A DNA stretch of 39,728 nt from Bacteroidetes bacterium GWF2_35_48 (GCA_001769125.1 MEOG01000011.1:1-39728); one strand, 5' to 3'. Counted from the stretch's first letter, positions 8,010-17,973 are shown. Translations and numbers: made by a program. The notes: generated by a model not told the origin, from the letters alone.

Positions 8010-8127
8010 GCATTACACGGAGACGAGCGCAAACTGGGGAAGAATTTATTCATTTGATTAGGAACAAGCTTCGGTAAGGGAGTTCGGTATTACGAAACAC
8101 TCGACTAAGTCGAGCGCAAACTGGGGG
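8010..8127. repeat. folE 3'-end repeat, copy 3
   Basis: The leader GCATTACACGGAGACGAGCG (8010-8029) and the folE-end unit (8037-8127) match copy 2 almost perfectly, including AGGAAC and the palindrome at 8100-8114. It lies 150 bases upstream of the antitoxin start, so copies 2 and 3 bracket the toxin-antitoxin pair as direct repeats. The rest of the 7860-8147 gap contains nothing else recognisable. Confidence 0.9.
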
Positions 8128-8147
8128 AGACGATAACGAACTAAAAC

Positions 8148-10001
8148 TTATACTGCCAGTTCTTCTTCCACTTTCAGATTTTCAATAATAAAATCCTGTC
8201 GTTCGGGTGTGTTTTTTCCCATGTAGAAAGAAAGCATGCCGGCAATAGATTCATCGCGTTTCAGCATCACAGGTTCGAGGCGGATATTTTTCTGAATAAA
8301 TTGTTTGAATTCTCCGGGAGATATTTCTCCAAGCCCTTTAAATCGTGTGATTTCAGGGTTCACACCTAATTGCTTCATTGCTTTTTCTTTTTCATTTATA
8401 GAATAGCAATAAATAGTTTTTGTTTTATTTCGTACCCGGAATAAAGGTGTTTGAAGAATAAAAAGATGACCATTACGAATCAAATCAGGAAAAAATTGCA
8501 GGAAAAAAGTAATCAATAAAAGCCGGATGTGCATTCCGTCCACATCAGCGTCCGTAGCAATGACAATATTATGATACCTTAAATTTTCAATATCTTCTTC
8601 AATATTCAAAGCGGCCTGTAGCAAATTAAATTCTTCATTTTCGTATACCACTTTTTTTGTCATGCCATACGAATTCAGCGGTTTTCCTTTGAGGCTAAAA
8701 ACAGCCTGAATACTTACATCGCGGGCAATAGTTATTGAACCGGATGCTGAATCCCCTTCAGTTATAAACAAAGTGGTTTCAAATTTTCTTTCATCGTCTG
8801 TATTGTAATGGATTTTACAATCTCTCAATTTTTTATTATGCAGGTTTGCCTTTTTGGAACGTTCGCGGGCAATCTTCTGTATACCGCTTATAGCCTTACG
8901 TTCTTTCTCTGAATCTAAAATTTTATTTAGTAAAATCTGCGCTGTTTCAGGATTTTTATGAAGATAATTATCAAGATTTGTTTTTATAAAATCTACAATA
9001 AAATTTCTTACAGAAGGACCATCAGGTGCCATATCTTTTGATCCCAGCTTGGTTTTCGTCTGCGATTCAAAAACCGGTTCTTCCACTTTGATACTGATAG
9101 CAGCAATAAGCGATGTACGAATATCGGAAGTATCAAAATCTTTTTTATAAAATTCTCTGATTGTTTTAACAATTCCTTCTTTAAATGCAATCAGGTGTGT
9201 CCCTCCCTGCGCTGTATACTGACCATTTACAAATGTGTAATACTCTTCGCCATAATGACTACCATGTGAAAGAGCTATTTCAATATCTTCTCCTGTCATG
9301 TGAATAATAGGATACAAGCCCGGAGAGCTCATGTTCTCAGAAAGAAGATCAATAAGTCCATTTTTTGAACTGAATTTAGAACCATTGAAATTAATTACCA
9401 AACCTCTGTTCAAGTAAGTGTAGTTCCTTAACATTTTCTCAATATAATCGGTCAAATACCTGTATTCGCCAAAAATTGTATGATCAGGAATAAAAGTTAC
9501 AAGAGTTCCATCAGGCTGATCTGATTTCTCAAGCTTGTTATCTTTAATCATTTTGCCTTCAGAAAAATCAATAGTTTTAACCTTTCCTTCACGAAAAGAT
9601 TGTATAAAAAATTTCTGTGAAAGAGCATTTACTGCTTTTATCCCGACTCCATTCAATCCCACTGATTTCTTAAAAACCTTGGAATCATATTTTGCACCAG
9701 TATTCATTACAGAAGCAGCATCCAAAAGTTTGCCCTGGGGTATACCACGACCATAATCCCTTACCTGAAGTGAATCGTCATTGATATTAATATCAATATT
9801 TTTTCCGAATCCCATCATAAATTCATCTATGGAATTATCGAGAACTTCTTTCAGAAGAATATATATTCCATCATCGGGAGAAGAACCATCACCGAGCTTT
9901 CCAATGTACATGCCGGGGCGTCTTCTGATGTGTTCCTGCCAGTCTAAGGTTAGTATACTGCTCTCGTCGTATTTATATTCAGGTGTCATAATTTTCATCA
10001 A
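8148..10001 (-). CDS. parE: DNA topoisomerase IV subunit B (GyrB/ParE type)
   Basis: This 617-residue ATPase subunit of a type IIA topoisomerase unlinks daughter chromosomes together with ParC. Domain order is as follows. GHKL ATPase: catalytic Glu52 in [19 protein letters not shown] at 81-88, [14 protein letters not shown]. Transducer: QTKTKLGS, the K-loop. [18 protein letters not shown] and [12 protein letters not shown]. End: [13 protein letters not shown] and the C-terminal tail. The length fits ParE rather than the longer GyrB. A parC gene is not adjacent in the window. The frame is intact. It is divergent from porZ with 278 bases between. Confidence 0.92.
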   Translation of the reverse strand: MMKIMTPEYKYDESSILTLDWQEHIRRRPGMYIGKLGDGSSPDDGIYILLKEVLDNSIDEFMMGFGKNIDININDDSLQVRDYGRGIPQGKLLDAASVMNTGAKYDSKVFKKSVGLNGVGIKAVNALSQKFFIQSFREGKVKTIDFSEGKMIKDNKLEKSDQPDGTLVTFIPDHTIFGEYRYLTDYIEKMLRNYTYLNRGLVINFNGSKFSSKNGLIDLLSENMSSPGLYPIIHMTGEDIEIALSHGSHYGEEYYTFVNGQYTAQGGTHLIAFKEGIVKTIREFYKKDFDTSDIRTSLIAAISIKVEEPVFESQTKTKLGSKDMAPDGPSVRNFIVDFIKTNLDNYLHKNPETAQILLNKILDSEKERKAISGIQKIARERSKKANLHNKKLRDCKIHYNTDDERKFETTLFITEGDSASGSITIARDVSIQAVFSLKGKPLNSYGMTKKVVYENEEFNLLQAALNIEEDIENLRYHNIVIATDADVDGMHIRLLLITFFLQFFPDLIRNGHLFILQTPLFRVRNKTKTIYCYSINEKEKAMKQLGVNPEITRFKGLGEISPGEFKQFIQKNIRLEPVMLKRDESIAGMLSFYMGKNTPERQDFIIENLKVEEELAV

Positions 10002-10130
10002 ATTTAATCTGCAAAGTTAAAAATTCTGCTGCAAGCTTTCTGCCTATATGATAATTAATATCAACAATATGTTGTTAGCTTTTATCATATATCAGGATTA
10101 TTTATATTTTTGGGAATTGGGAGAAGGAAA

Positions 10131-10175
10131 GTTGTTGCAGGTTGCAAGTTGTCGAAATCAGCCTGTCGCAGCAAC
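10131..10175. repeat. Imperfect GTTG/CAAC hairpin in the parE-porZ gap
   Basis: GTTGTTGCAGGTTG (10131-10144) pairs imperfectly with the complementary bases ending at 10175 (CAGCCTGTCGCAGCAAC). Low-complexity GTTGCAGGTTGCAAG text of this kind is common as intergenic filler in Bacteroidota. No gene is visible in the 278-base gap. Confidence 0.35.
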
Positions 10176-10231
10176 TACGAAACCTGAGTTTGGAGATGAG
10201 AATAGCTTAAAATATCTCTCATTTCATATAA

Positions 10232-10239
10232 TAAATTTG
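10232..10239 (+). promoter_or_regulatory. -7 element for porZ
   Basis: TAAATTTG matches TAnnTTTG and lies 41 bases before the porZ ATG. No well-placed -33 TTG was found, so confidence is moderate. Confidence 0.4.
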
Positions 10240-10279
10240 ATGCGAAAGAGTTATTATAGTCGTTTAAAAGATTAAAAAT

Positions 10280-12631
10280 ATGCTTAAAATTTTTCAGTTA
10301 TTATTTCTGTTTTTTTTCTTCTTTAAAATTTCCTCTGCACAACAAGTAGCTGTGGGAAAATGGCGCGATCATCTCCCCTACTCTCACGGATTAAAAGTCG
10401 CTGCAGCCGGAAATAAAATTTATTGCATTACCAGTTCAGGAATTTTTACGTTTGATAAAAACGATAACAGCATTGAACGAATATCCAAAATCAATGGTCT
10501 TTCCGATGTTGGAACTACTGCTATTGCCTATTCACAGACTTATGGGATGGTCGTCATTGGTTACAGTAACGGAAACGTGGATATTATTGATGGTTCAACG
10601 ATTTACAATATACAGGATATTAAAAACAAAATTATGACCGGGAGTAAATACATCAATGATATCATGACTGATGATCGTTATGCATACTTGTCCTGCGGAT
10701 TTGGAATCGTTGTTATAGACCTTACGCGAAAAGAAATAAAAGATACGTATCTGATTGGTACAAATGGCGACTTTACAAATATTCTTGATGTAACCAAAGA
10801 CAACCAGTATATTTACGCGGCTACTGAAAAAGGAATATTAAGAGGATCTTCTACCGGGAATCTTGTAGATTTTGCAGAATGGACAAACATTACGGACATA
10901 GCTCCCGGACAGCCTTTTGCCTGGATGAAAAATAAAAAATTTGACAGAATAGAATCTTTCAACAATAAGCTTTATGCCAATTATGCTTCAGGACATTATA
11001 GCAAAGACTCGATTGTATGTTTTGATGGTAATTCATGGTCTCCTTTCATGAACTCCGGCAGCTATACAAGAGATATCAAAGCCTCAAATAATCATTTAAT
11101 TATTGTTGAAGATTACAACCTGATTGTTTACAAATCTGATATGTCTTTATTGTGGCGTATTTGGGATCTTGGTCTTGGCACAAAAAGCTTTAGGGCAGCT
11201 ATATTCGATCAGGCTGAATCATTTTGGATTGCAGATAACACTTTGGGTTTGGTTCGAATGTTGAGCGTGTGGACTTATGAGAATATGTATCCGAAAGGTC
11301 CGGAAAAATCAAATGTTTTTAAAATGTCTGCTGTGAATGGAAATCTGTGGGTAGCATCCGGCGCTATAAATGGATCATGGGGTAACACTTATGCTTCGGG
11401 CGAAGTATATTCATTTATTAATGAAACATGGAATTCTTTAACCTCTGTACAGTATCCTGTGATTACAGAAAAAGGAGTACAAGATATTATCGAAGTAGAA
11501 GTGAACCCAAATAATCCATCACAGGTATTCGCAGGAAGCTGGAACGGAGGTGTGGTTGAATACAATAACGGAGCTTTAACTACGGTATATAATGAATCTA
11601 ACAGTTCTCTTGAATCTATAAACTCAGATGAATATTTAATTAAAATCGGAGGACTTGCAATTGATAATAGCGGTAATTTATGGGTTGCCAATTCACACGC
11701 CGAACATCCGTTTTCAGTGAAACTTGCGAATGGGACATGGCACCGGTTTCCCTATAAATCTTATGTTAGTAATATATTAGTAGGAGATATTGTTGTTACC
11801 CGCAACAACCATAAATGGGCAATTCTTCCACGTGCAAGCGGTGGCGGGCTTTTTGCCTTTGATGAAAAAGAAACCTACACCAATTTTTCTGACGATAAAA
11901 TTAAAAAAATCAGTGTTTCAGATCAAAACGGAACTGTAATTTCTAATGACGTGTATTCTATTGCAGAAGACCACGACGGACAGATATGGGTTGGAACAAA
12001 TAAAGGAATTGTTGTTTATTATAATCCCGAAAATGTTTTTACAGGTACAAATTTTTATGCGCAGCAAATTAAAGTTCCAAATGAAATTGAAGGACAAGCC
12101 AATTACCTTTTAGAAACTGAAATGGTTACTGCAATTGCTGTTGACGGAGCCAATCGTAAATGGCTGGGTACTCAAAATGCAGGGGTATTTCTTATGTCTC
12201 CGGATGGAATTACACAAATTTATAATTTCAATACAGACAATAGTCCTTTGTTATCGAATAATATTATGAGCATTGCTATAGACGGAAGCAGCGGAGAAGT
12301 TTTTTTCGGAACAGCAAACGGGATTATTTCATACAGAAGCACTGCAACGGAAGGAGCTGCCGAATTTTCAGAAGTACTTGTTTTTCCGAACCCGGTAAAA
12401 CCCGGTTACGAAGGATTAATTACGATAAAAGGTCTGATCACAAATGCAAATGTGAAAATTACTGATATCACAGGTAATCTTGTTTTTGAGACGAAAGCAG
12501 AAGGCGGGCAGGCTATTTGGAATGGCAAAAATTTGTCTGGAGAAAAAGTACATACAGGAGTATACTTGGTTTTCAGCACGAATGAAGATGGCTCAAAATC
12601 GAATGTAACAAAGTTGATGTTTATTAATTAA
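10280..12631 (+). CDS. porZ: PorZ-like beta-propeller protein with type IX secretion tail
   Basis: This 783-residue protein has a signal peptide (MLKIFQLLFLFFFFFKISSAQ) followed by WRDHLPYSHGLKVAAAGNKIYC, the characteristic PorZ N-terminal start. Two-component-regulator-type propeller repeats follow (IYAATEKGILR, IWVGTNKGIVVY, KWLGTQNAGVFL). The Por C-terminal sorting domain begins near residue 697 (FPNPVKPGYEG) and ends with GVYLVFSTNEDG..NVTKLMFIN. In Porphyromonas, PorZ is a surface member of the PorU/PorV/PorQ attachment complex that helps fix type IX cargo to A-LPS. It is not clustered here with other por genes. The following GT-C-like gene is 47 bases downstream on the same strand. Confidence 0.85.
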   Translation: MLKIFQLLFLFFFFFKISSAQQVAVGKWRDHLPYSHGLKVAAAGNKIYCITSSGIFTFDKNDNSIERISKINGLSDVGTTAIAYSQTYGMVVIGYSNGNVDIIDGSTIYNIQDIKNKIMTGSKYINDIMTDDRYAYLSCGFGIVVIDLTRKEIKDTYLIGTNGDFTNILDVTKDNQYIYAATEKGILRGSSTGNLVDFAEWTNITDIAPGQPFAWMKNKKFDRIESFNNKLYANYASGHYSKDSIVCFDGNSWSPFMNSGSYTRDIKASNNHLIIVEDYNLIVYKSDMSLLWRIWDLGLGTKSFRAAIFDQAESFWIADNTLGLVRMLSVWTYENMYPKGPEKSNVFKMSAVNGNLWVASGAINGSWGNTYASGEVYSFINETWNSLTSVQYPVITEKGVQDIIEVEVNPNNPSQVFAGSWNGGVVEYNNGALTTVYNESNSSLESINSDEYLIKIGGLAIDNSGNLWVANSHAEHPFSVKLANGTWHRFPYKSYVSNILVGDIVVTRNNHKWAILPRASGGGLFAFDEKETYTNFSDDKIKKISVSDQNGTVISNDVYSIAEDHDGQIWVGTNKGIVVYYNPENVFTGTNFYAQQIKVPNEIEGQANYLLETEMVTAIAVDGANRKWLGTQNAGVFLMSPDGITQIYNFNTDNSPLLSNNIMSIAIDGSSGEVFFGTANGIISYRSTATEGAAEFSEVLVFPNPVKPGYEGLITIKGLITNANVKITDITGNLVFETKAEGGQAIWNGKNLSGEKVHTGVYLVFSTNEDGSKSNVTKLMFIN

Positions 12632-12678
12632 CTTGCTTTTTTTATGCCTAACTTAATACATCAATGTAAAAAGAATCA

Positions 12679-14601
12679 ATGTTCTTTAGGCAAAATTTGA
12701 TTTATTATTTAAAAAAATATTGGTCACAACATATTGCTTTAATTATATATGTTATAGCATTATTATACATTATTCCTAAACATGAACCATGGGAAGATGA
12801 GGCTCAAGCGTGGCTACTTGCAAGAGACTCAGGCTTGGTTGAGTTGCTTTTTAAAAATATAGGATACGAAGGACACCCGGGATTGTGGCATGTTATTTTA
12901 ATGATTCCTTCGAGGTTGTTAGAATATAGTTCGTTTGGTTATATTTCATTTTTTTTTTCATTAATAGGAGTTTTTCTTATTTTATATTATTCTTCATTTC
13001 CACTTTGGGTTAAGCTTATTATACCATTTACATACTTTATTTTTTACCAATATTCTGTTGTTGCGCGTTGTTATTCGTTAATTCTTCCTTTGCTTGGTTT
13101 TATTGCACTGCTCTATAGAGAGAAGAACAATAAAATATATTTATTTGTATTTTTTGTTTCATTGCTTGCAAATGTTAGCCTGCATGGTTTTATAATTGCG
13201 CTGGCATTGATGTTTGTTCATTTTGTTGATGTAATTTCTTTTTGGAAAAATATTGATAAGGCAGATAGAAAAACTCAGTTATTTGCTTTTGTTATTTTTG
13301 CGATAGTTTGTTTATTTGTTGTTTTACAGGTTTATCCTCCAGACGATTTGTATTTTTCTCACAAAGGATTTAGCTTTAGCTTTAATCATTTTTTAGATCT
13401 TGGATTAAAAATTATAGGTGAAGTTTTTTCAGGTAATTTGTGGCTTTCGTATTTTGTTATTGTAATTTTTTTGATTTGGTTTTATTTACAAAGACAAATA
13501 TTGTTTTTTGTTTTATCGAACATTGCTATGCTTTTATTGTTTTCAATTTATTATAATTTTTGGCATCAGGGTGTTTTATATTTAATTTGGATATTTACTC
13601 TTTGGCTTAGTTTTTCAGAGAACAAAGGTAGGCTACAATCAAGTTTATTTCGTAAAGTTATAAAAATTTTAATGCTTGTATCTACTGGAATCGTTTGTGT
13701 TTTTAATACATACTGGTCGCTTATAATTTACAAAAATGAAATAAAAATGAATTATGGCGCAGGCAAAGAAATATCAACCTTTATCAAAGAAAATGGACTT
13801 GAGAATAAATTTATTTATGCAACAAATTTTTGGTCTCTTTCTATACTTCCATATTTTGAGAAAAATATTTTTAGAACACCATCATATAAAGATGGTAAGT
13901 CTTATTGGGTGTGGACAAAGCAAACCTATTATCCAGAAGAAAATCAAGTTATAATAAGTAAAAAACCCGATTTAATTATTTTTAGCAGACCAGAAATGTT
14001 TTCTTGCCCATCTAATATTGATGGATACAAATTTGTAAATAATTTTTTTGGCAATGTCCTTTGGAAAGATTCTATTAAAGAAGTTAACGATTATAGGATG
14101 TTTTTGAAAGAAAGTATGAAATTTTTCATAATCCCTGAAATTACCAAACCCTTTTTACAATCGTTAAATACTTTTGAAAATAATATTACCGATTGGAATT
14201 ACAATGCAGAAATGTTGTCTGCAGAAGTCAAATATTCAGGGAAAAAATCCAATATTGTAAACGAATTTTCTTTAGGTTTTGAGTGCAATCTTGATTCTGT
14301 TTTATTAAAAAATAATTTCAATTCCCTGATAATTTCCAGCAATGCTTATTGCTATTTTACGGATAAAACGAGTGCGTTATTGGTAGTATCTATTGAAACA
14401 GAAAACAAAGCTTATATATGGGAAGGAATAGAAATAGAAAAGTATATAAAGGCTTATTCAAACTGGTGGCCTGTGAGAAATGAAATAACTATTGATCGAA
14501 ATAAAATCAAAGCAAAGTCTAAATTAAAAATATATATTTGGAATCCTGATAAACAAAAAGGCTATGTAGATAATTTTGATGTAAAAATATTTTTGCTCTA
14601 A
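12679..14601 (+). CDS. Polytopic GT-C-like glycosyltransferase-type membrane protein
   Basis: This 640-residue protein has about ten or more membrane segments in its first 360 residues and a large C-terminal soluble portion. The first loop after the first membrane helix carries WEDEAQAW (38-45) with adjacent acidic residues, and EGHPGLWH (64-71). This is the arrangement of polyprenol-dependent GT-C enzymes (GT39/ArnT-like), where an acidic residue in the first loop is catalytic. Acceptor and sugar are unknown. The gene follows porZ closely; a link to surface glycan is tempting but unsupported. The region is more T-rich than its neighbours, as expected for a membrane protein. Confidence 0.65.
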   Translation: MFFRQNLIYYLKKYWSQHIALIIYVIALLYIIPKHEPWEDEAQAWLLARDSGLVELLFKNIGYEGHPGLWHVILMIPSRLLEYSSFGYISFFFSLIGVFLILYYSSFPLWVKLIIPFTYFIFYQYSVVARCYSLILPLLGFIALLYREKNNKIYLFVFFVSLLANVSLHGFIIALALMFVHFVDVISFWKNIDKADRKTQLFAFVIFAIVCLFVVLQVYPPDDLYFSHKGFSFSFNHFLDLGLKIIGEVFSGNLWLSYFVIVIFLIWFYLQRQILFFVLSNIAMLLLFSIYYNFWHQGVLYLIWIFTLWLSFSENKGRLQSSLFRKVIKILMLVSTGIVCVFNTYWSLIIYKNEIKMNYGAGKEISTFIKENGLENKFIYATNFWSLSILPYFEKNIFRTPSYKDGKSYWVWTKQTYYPEENQVIISKKPDLIIFSRPEMFSCPSNIDGYKFVNNFFGNVLWKDSIKEVNDYRMFLKESMKFFIIPEITKPFLQSLNTFENNITDWNYNAEMLSAEVKYSGKKSNIVNEFSLGFECNLDSVLLKNNFNSLIISSNAYCYFTDKTSALLVVSIETENKAYIWEGIEIEKYIKAYSNWWPVRNEITIDRNKIKAKSKLKIYIWNPDKQKGYVDNFDVKIFLL

Positions 14602-14648
14602 CATCAAGTGGATGAAAAAAATTGTTTCCCTTTATTCCACCGCAAAAT

Positions 14649-15818
14649 TTACTTTTCAATTCCAAAACTGCATTTTATCGGAAAATGATCGGAATAATCA
14701 ATTTTTTCTGTTTTAAATCCGGATGTGGAAATTTTATCACAGTGTAAGATAAAGTCAATTCTGAAAGGCTTTGTTATTCCTCCATAGGTATAGCCAATAC
14801 CATTACCCGATTCACAAAAAGCATCTTTTAAATCGCCCCTCATTTTTTGGTATGCATAAGAAACAGGAGTATCGTTAAAGTCGCCGCAAACAAAGACAGG
14901 GTAAGGAGATTTTGAAATATGTTCAGAAATAACATCTACCATTTCAGCCCTTTTTATAAAAGCCAAATCTAATTTTTTAAATAGTTTCAATCCGTCATTT
15001 ATTTGTTCTTTCTGAGGATATAAAATACTATCAACAAAATTGTAATCTTCTTTTCTAAAATGTATGGAACGCAAATGGCAATTATAAATACGGACTGTAT
15101 CTTCTTCAATTACAACATCAGTATAAATAGCCAAATTGTTTGATTTTTGAAAAGAAATCAATCCTTTATTAACAATGGGAAAACGGCTGAATGTTGCAAT
15201 ACCAAAGTGATGTTGTTTATTCTTTGCAGGAAAATGCTCGTGAAAATTCTTTGAAGGTAGAATTTTTGCCAAAGAATCAGATGTAGAAAACTCGCCAAGC
15301 GTGTCTGCAAAATATTCCTGAAAACAAATAATATCAGACTGCTCCTGCTTTAGATAATTATAAATTTTATTTCTGTTTGTTTTATTATACGTCCAGTTTT
15401 TACCCCAATTGTAAATATCAAAAAGACGCACATTATAACTCATTATTTTATACGAATGCGTATTTTCATCTTTCTCGAAACTAAAAGAAATAAAATCATT
15501 CAGGTATCCATAACCGAATGCTATAGATATCAAAGATAACAAGAACCATCGCCTTTTCAGCACAATCCACAAAGCAATAAAAAATAAATTCAAAAGAAGA
15601 ATATAAGGATAGGCAAGACCGAAAAAAGCAGGATAAGAAAACTTTGCCGGATTAATGTAAATAGATAAATAAGATACGCAAATAGAAAGAACAGAAAGAA
15701 TATTAACTACAATAAGTAATTTAATGAGGAAGCCCTTGAATTTTGATTTGGATTTAGCTTTGAGTTTAGCTTTGGGTTTAGGTTGAGATTTAGTCTTTAT
15801 TTGCTTTTTTTCTGTCAT
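14649..15818 (-). CDS. Membrane-anchored endonuclease/exonuclease/phosphatase (EEP) family protein
   Basis: This 389-residue protein begins with a Lys/Ser/Ala low-complexity cytoplasmic stretch (KPKAKLKAKSKSKFKG). Three membrane segments follow (about 30-52, 62-85, 89-108), then an EEP catalytic domain with MSYNVRLFD, the Mg ligand Glu in ICFQEYF, YNCHLRS, the CGDFNDTP block and a final SDHFPIKCSFG. Members cleave phosphodiester bonds in nucleic acids or phospholipids; the substrate is unknown. It starts 13 bases after the stop of the rhomboid gene and is probably co-transcribed with it, an arrangement I recall from other Bacteroidota. Confidence 0.88.
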   Translation of the reverse strand: MTEKKQIKTKSQPKPKAKLKAKSKSKFKGFLIKLLIVVNILSVLSICVSYLSIYINPAKFSYPAFFGLAYPYILLLNLFFIALWIVLKRRWFLLSLISIAFGYGYLNDFISFSFEKDENTHSYKIMSYNVRLFDIYNWGKNWTYNKTNRNKIYNYLKQEQSDIICFQEYFADTLGEFSTSDSLAKILPSKNFHEHFPAKNKQHHFGIATFSRFPIVNKGLISFQKSNNLAIYTDVVIEEDTVRIYNCHLRSIHFRKEDYNFVDSILYPQKEQINDGLKLFKKLDLAFIKRAEMVDVISEHISKSPYPVFVCGDFNDTPVSYAYQKMRGDLKDAFCESGNGIGYTYGGITKPFRIDFILHCDKISTSGFKTEKIDYSDHFPIKCSFGIEK

Positions 15819-15831
15819 TATTGAAAGATTA

Positions 15832-16707
15832 TCACTTATTACTTGCTTTAAATAAAATTTCTTTTTCTTCTTTAGTCAATGCAGAATAGCCGTTTTTAGA
15901 AATTTTATCAAGAATCAAATTTATGTGTTCCTGATCTTTTACTTTCTGATAATTGTAATCCATATCGCTTACAGGCTTCTTATGCTTTACTTTAATTCTG
16001 GGTTTGTAAGAAAAAAGACCCGTGATAGCATCATATAATTTTATAAACCACTTGCTAAAATCTGTTCCTTTTTTGTACTGCGTAATAAAAAGAAATCCCC
16101 AGAACGCACCACCAAGATGCGCTATATGTCCACCCGGATTTCCTGCTGAAATACTCAAGATGTCAATAGCTATTGTTGCAATCGCAATCCATTTTAATTT
16201 AACAGGACCAATGAATAATAAATTCAAGGTTAAGTTCGGCACATAAAATGAAATTGCTGTAACAACGGCTATAACAGAAGCAGATGCTCCCATTGCCACA
16301 GACTGATTAATGTAAGGCTTAAAAACAGGAAAAAAATTGAATGCTGCTATAAAAAAAACAGCGCCTGCAATTCCTCCTAAAACATAGGTAGCAAGCAGTC
16401 TTTTGGCATCAAGGTAATCAAGAAAAATTTTTGCAAACCAGAAAAACCAAAGCATATTGAAAAGAATATGAAAAAAATCCTGATGCAAAAACATATACGT
16501 AATTATTGTCCAGGGGCGATAAATCAGCTCATTTACATCAGCAGGAACAGCAAGAAATGTAACAAGCTTCAGATTTGGGAGACTGAAAAGAAAACATATA
16601 AGATTAATAAGGTTAACGATTATAAAAATTCCTGCATTAATATAAATCAATCGGGTCATTACCGAACCCTTCTTAAATCTTTGTTTTAATTCATCAATTA
16701 TGTTCAT
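15832..16707 (-). CDS. Rhomboid-family intramembrane serine protease
   Basis: This 291-residue protein has six membrane helices. Rhomboid features align with GlpG: HILFNMLWFFW (His80 and Asn84, oxyanion side), catalytic Ser142 in MGASASV and His197 in HIAHLGGAFWG. The catalytic Ser motif is GASA where GxSG is usual. A soluble tail of about 80 residues with a conserved helical end (DQEHINLILDKISKNGYSALTKEEKEIL) is typical of Bacteroidota members. It cleaves membrane-anchored substrates inside the inner membrane; substrates are unknown. It is first in a likely two-gene unit with the EEP protein. Confidence 0.9.
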   Translation of the reverse strand: MNIIDELKQRFKKGSVMTRLIYINAGIFIIVNLINLICFLFSLPNLKLVTFLAVPADVNELIYRPWTIITYMFLHQDFFHILFNMLWFFWFAKIFLDYLDAKRLLATYVLGGIAGAVFFIAAFNFFPVFKPYINQSVAMGASASVIAVVTAISFYVPNLTLNLLFIGPVKLKWIAIATIAIDILSISAGNPGGHIAHLGGAFWGFLFITQYKKGTDFSKWFIKLYDAITGLFSYKPRIKVKHKKPVSDMDYNYQKVKDQEHINLILDKISKNGYSALTKEEKEILFKASNK

Positions 16708-16820
16708 ATTATTTTTTAACTCCTATGTTTTATCTGTCTTAAAGTAAATTTAATTCTATTTTTTTACTCTATCTTAGAACCTGTTTTGAATGTACAATAA
16801 CCTAATATTTTACAATAAAT

Positions 16821-16890
16821 TTACCCCAGCGGGGTAATATGCTTATAAAAAAAATTATAACAGAATAAATATACGACCCCGTAGGGGTCG
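16821..16890. repeat. Pair of CCCC/GGGG hairpins
   Basis: Two short perfect hairpins lie 36 bases apart in otherwise AT-rich DNA: TTACCCC-AGC-GGGGTAA (16821-16837) and CGACCCC-GTA-GGGGTCG (16874-16890). They share a CCCC-3-base loop-GGGG core but differ in flanks. Neither is followed by a T-run. They look like dispersed palindromic repeats in the 293-base gap between 16708 and 17000, which holds no gene that I can see. Confidence 0.6.
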
Positions 16891-17000
16891 AACAACGCTC
16901 TGATTAAAATTTTCAATAAATATTTGAATCCAAAACAAGAAATATTAAATTTCAAAAGTTACATAATGCAAAATTGAAAAAATAGCTTTTATTATAAATT

Positions 17001-17321
17001 TTAAAATGTAACCGTTTTATCTGCCCAAATCACTAAATTTAAACAATCTACCATTGTTGAAATAGGACAAGAGGATGTTTCGTCAAGTTGTCTTGATTTT
17101 AAACATGTCCCACAGGCAAGAATTTCTCCTCCACAGTTCAGAAATTTTTTAAGCTGCTCATCAATATTATATTTTTCATGGATCAGCCCTTCACATTCTA
17201 CAGCTTCCCCCATTAAAAAAACTTTTACTTCGTGTTCCTGTTTTTTTGCAGTAACAGCAAATCGAAATGCATTCCAAGCTTTTTCGAATTCTTTTGTTTC
17301 AATAATAATTCCGATTTTCAT
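17001..17321 (-). CDS. DsrE/DsrF-like family protein
   Basis: This 106-residue protein has the DsrE-like alpha/beta fold pattern: MKIGIIIETKEFEKAWNAFRFAVTA at the start, VKVFLMGEAVEC, and CGGEILACGTCLKSR with the family's conserved cysteines in a loop before the final DCLNLVIWADKTVTF. Relatives carry sulfur on cysteine in relay systems or are of unknown role. It starts 8 bases after the methyltransferase stop, so the two are one unit. A sulfur or metal-related role is inferred only from the family. Confidence 0.8.
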   Translation of the reverse strand: MKIGIIIETKEFEKAWNAFRFAVTAKKQEHEVKVFLMGEAVECEGLIHEKYNIDEQLKKFLNCGGEILACGTCLKSRQLDETSSCPISTMVDCLNLVIWADKTVTF

Positions 17322-17329
17322 ATTAATTC

Positions 17330-17902
17330 TTATTTTTTTTTTGATAAAATCAATCCGTAATGATAAGGTTTTATAATAAATGGTTCTTTATTTATCTGAA
17401 ATTTATTTTTATCTACCCAATCAATAATTTGTTCCGGCTTTGGTCGTATACTTATATCGGGTCCGCGTGGAGTTGGAATATCGCTTCTCCAGTGAATTAT
17501 CCCAATCTTCCCATTTGGTTTAAGAATTCGGTAAGATTCATCAAAAAAAGAAATCGGTGATTCATGATGCAAAATATTAAAAAACATTACATAATCTACA
17601 GAGCTATCTTCCAGTCCGGTTGATTGACTCAAAATATCTCTCTGCGCTGCTTCTACATTTTCAATTTTAAATTTTGATGCTTTTTCTTTCAGGGAATTTA
17701 TCATCCCGACTTCAATATCAAAAGCAAAAACTTTTCCATTAATGCGTTTTGATGCAGGGATTGTAAAAGTGCCATAACCACTGCCAATTTCAACTAAATT
17801 GTTAATCTGCGAATTTACCTGCAATTCTGATAAAATTAATTCCGTATCAAAAAAAGTATTCCACAAATTCTCTTCCGGCATTCCACTATCTCTTACTTTC
17901 AT
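17330..17902 (-). CDS. Class I SAM-dependent methyltransferase
   Basis: This 190-residue enzyme has the Rossmann methyltransferase order: motif I NLVEIGSGYGTFTIPAS (about 36-52), the acidic end of strand 2 in FAFDIEVGM, VDYVMFFNILHHE (motif IV-like) and LKPNGKIGIIHWR. The pattern is that of the Methyltransf_11/UbiE-like group acting on small molecules. The substrate is not predictable. It is the first gene of a pair with the DsrE-like protein. Confidence 0.82.
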   Translation of the reverse strand: MKVRDSGMPEENLWNTFFDTELILSELQVNSQINNLVEIGSGYGTFTIPASKRINGKVFAFDIEVGMINSLKEKASKFKIENVEAAQRDILSQSTGLEDSSVDYVMFFNILHHESPISFFDESYRILKPNGKIGIIHWRSDIPTPRGPDISIRPKPEQIIDWVDKNKFQINKEPFIIKPYHYGLILSKKK

Positions 17903-17973
17903 TTTACGTTTCTATTTTCAATTAAAAAATACTGTTACTATTCAGCAAGGTGGGGCAAAAAACCGAATATTTA

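Noticed and set aside
10048-10275. 75-codon ORF before porZ
   Set aside because: It contains the GTTG/CAAC hairpin and the porZ -7 element, and has no recognisable domain.
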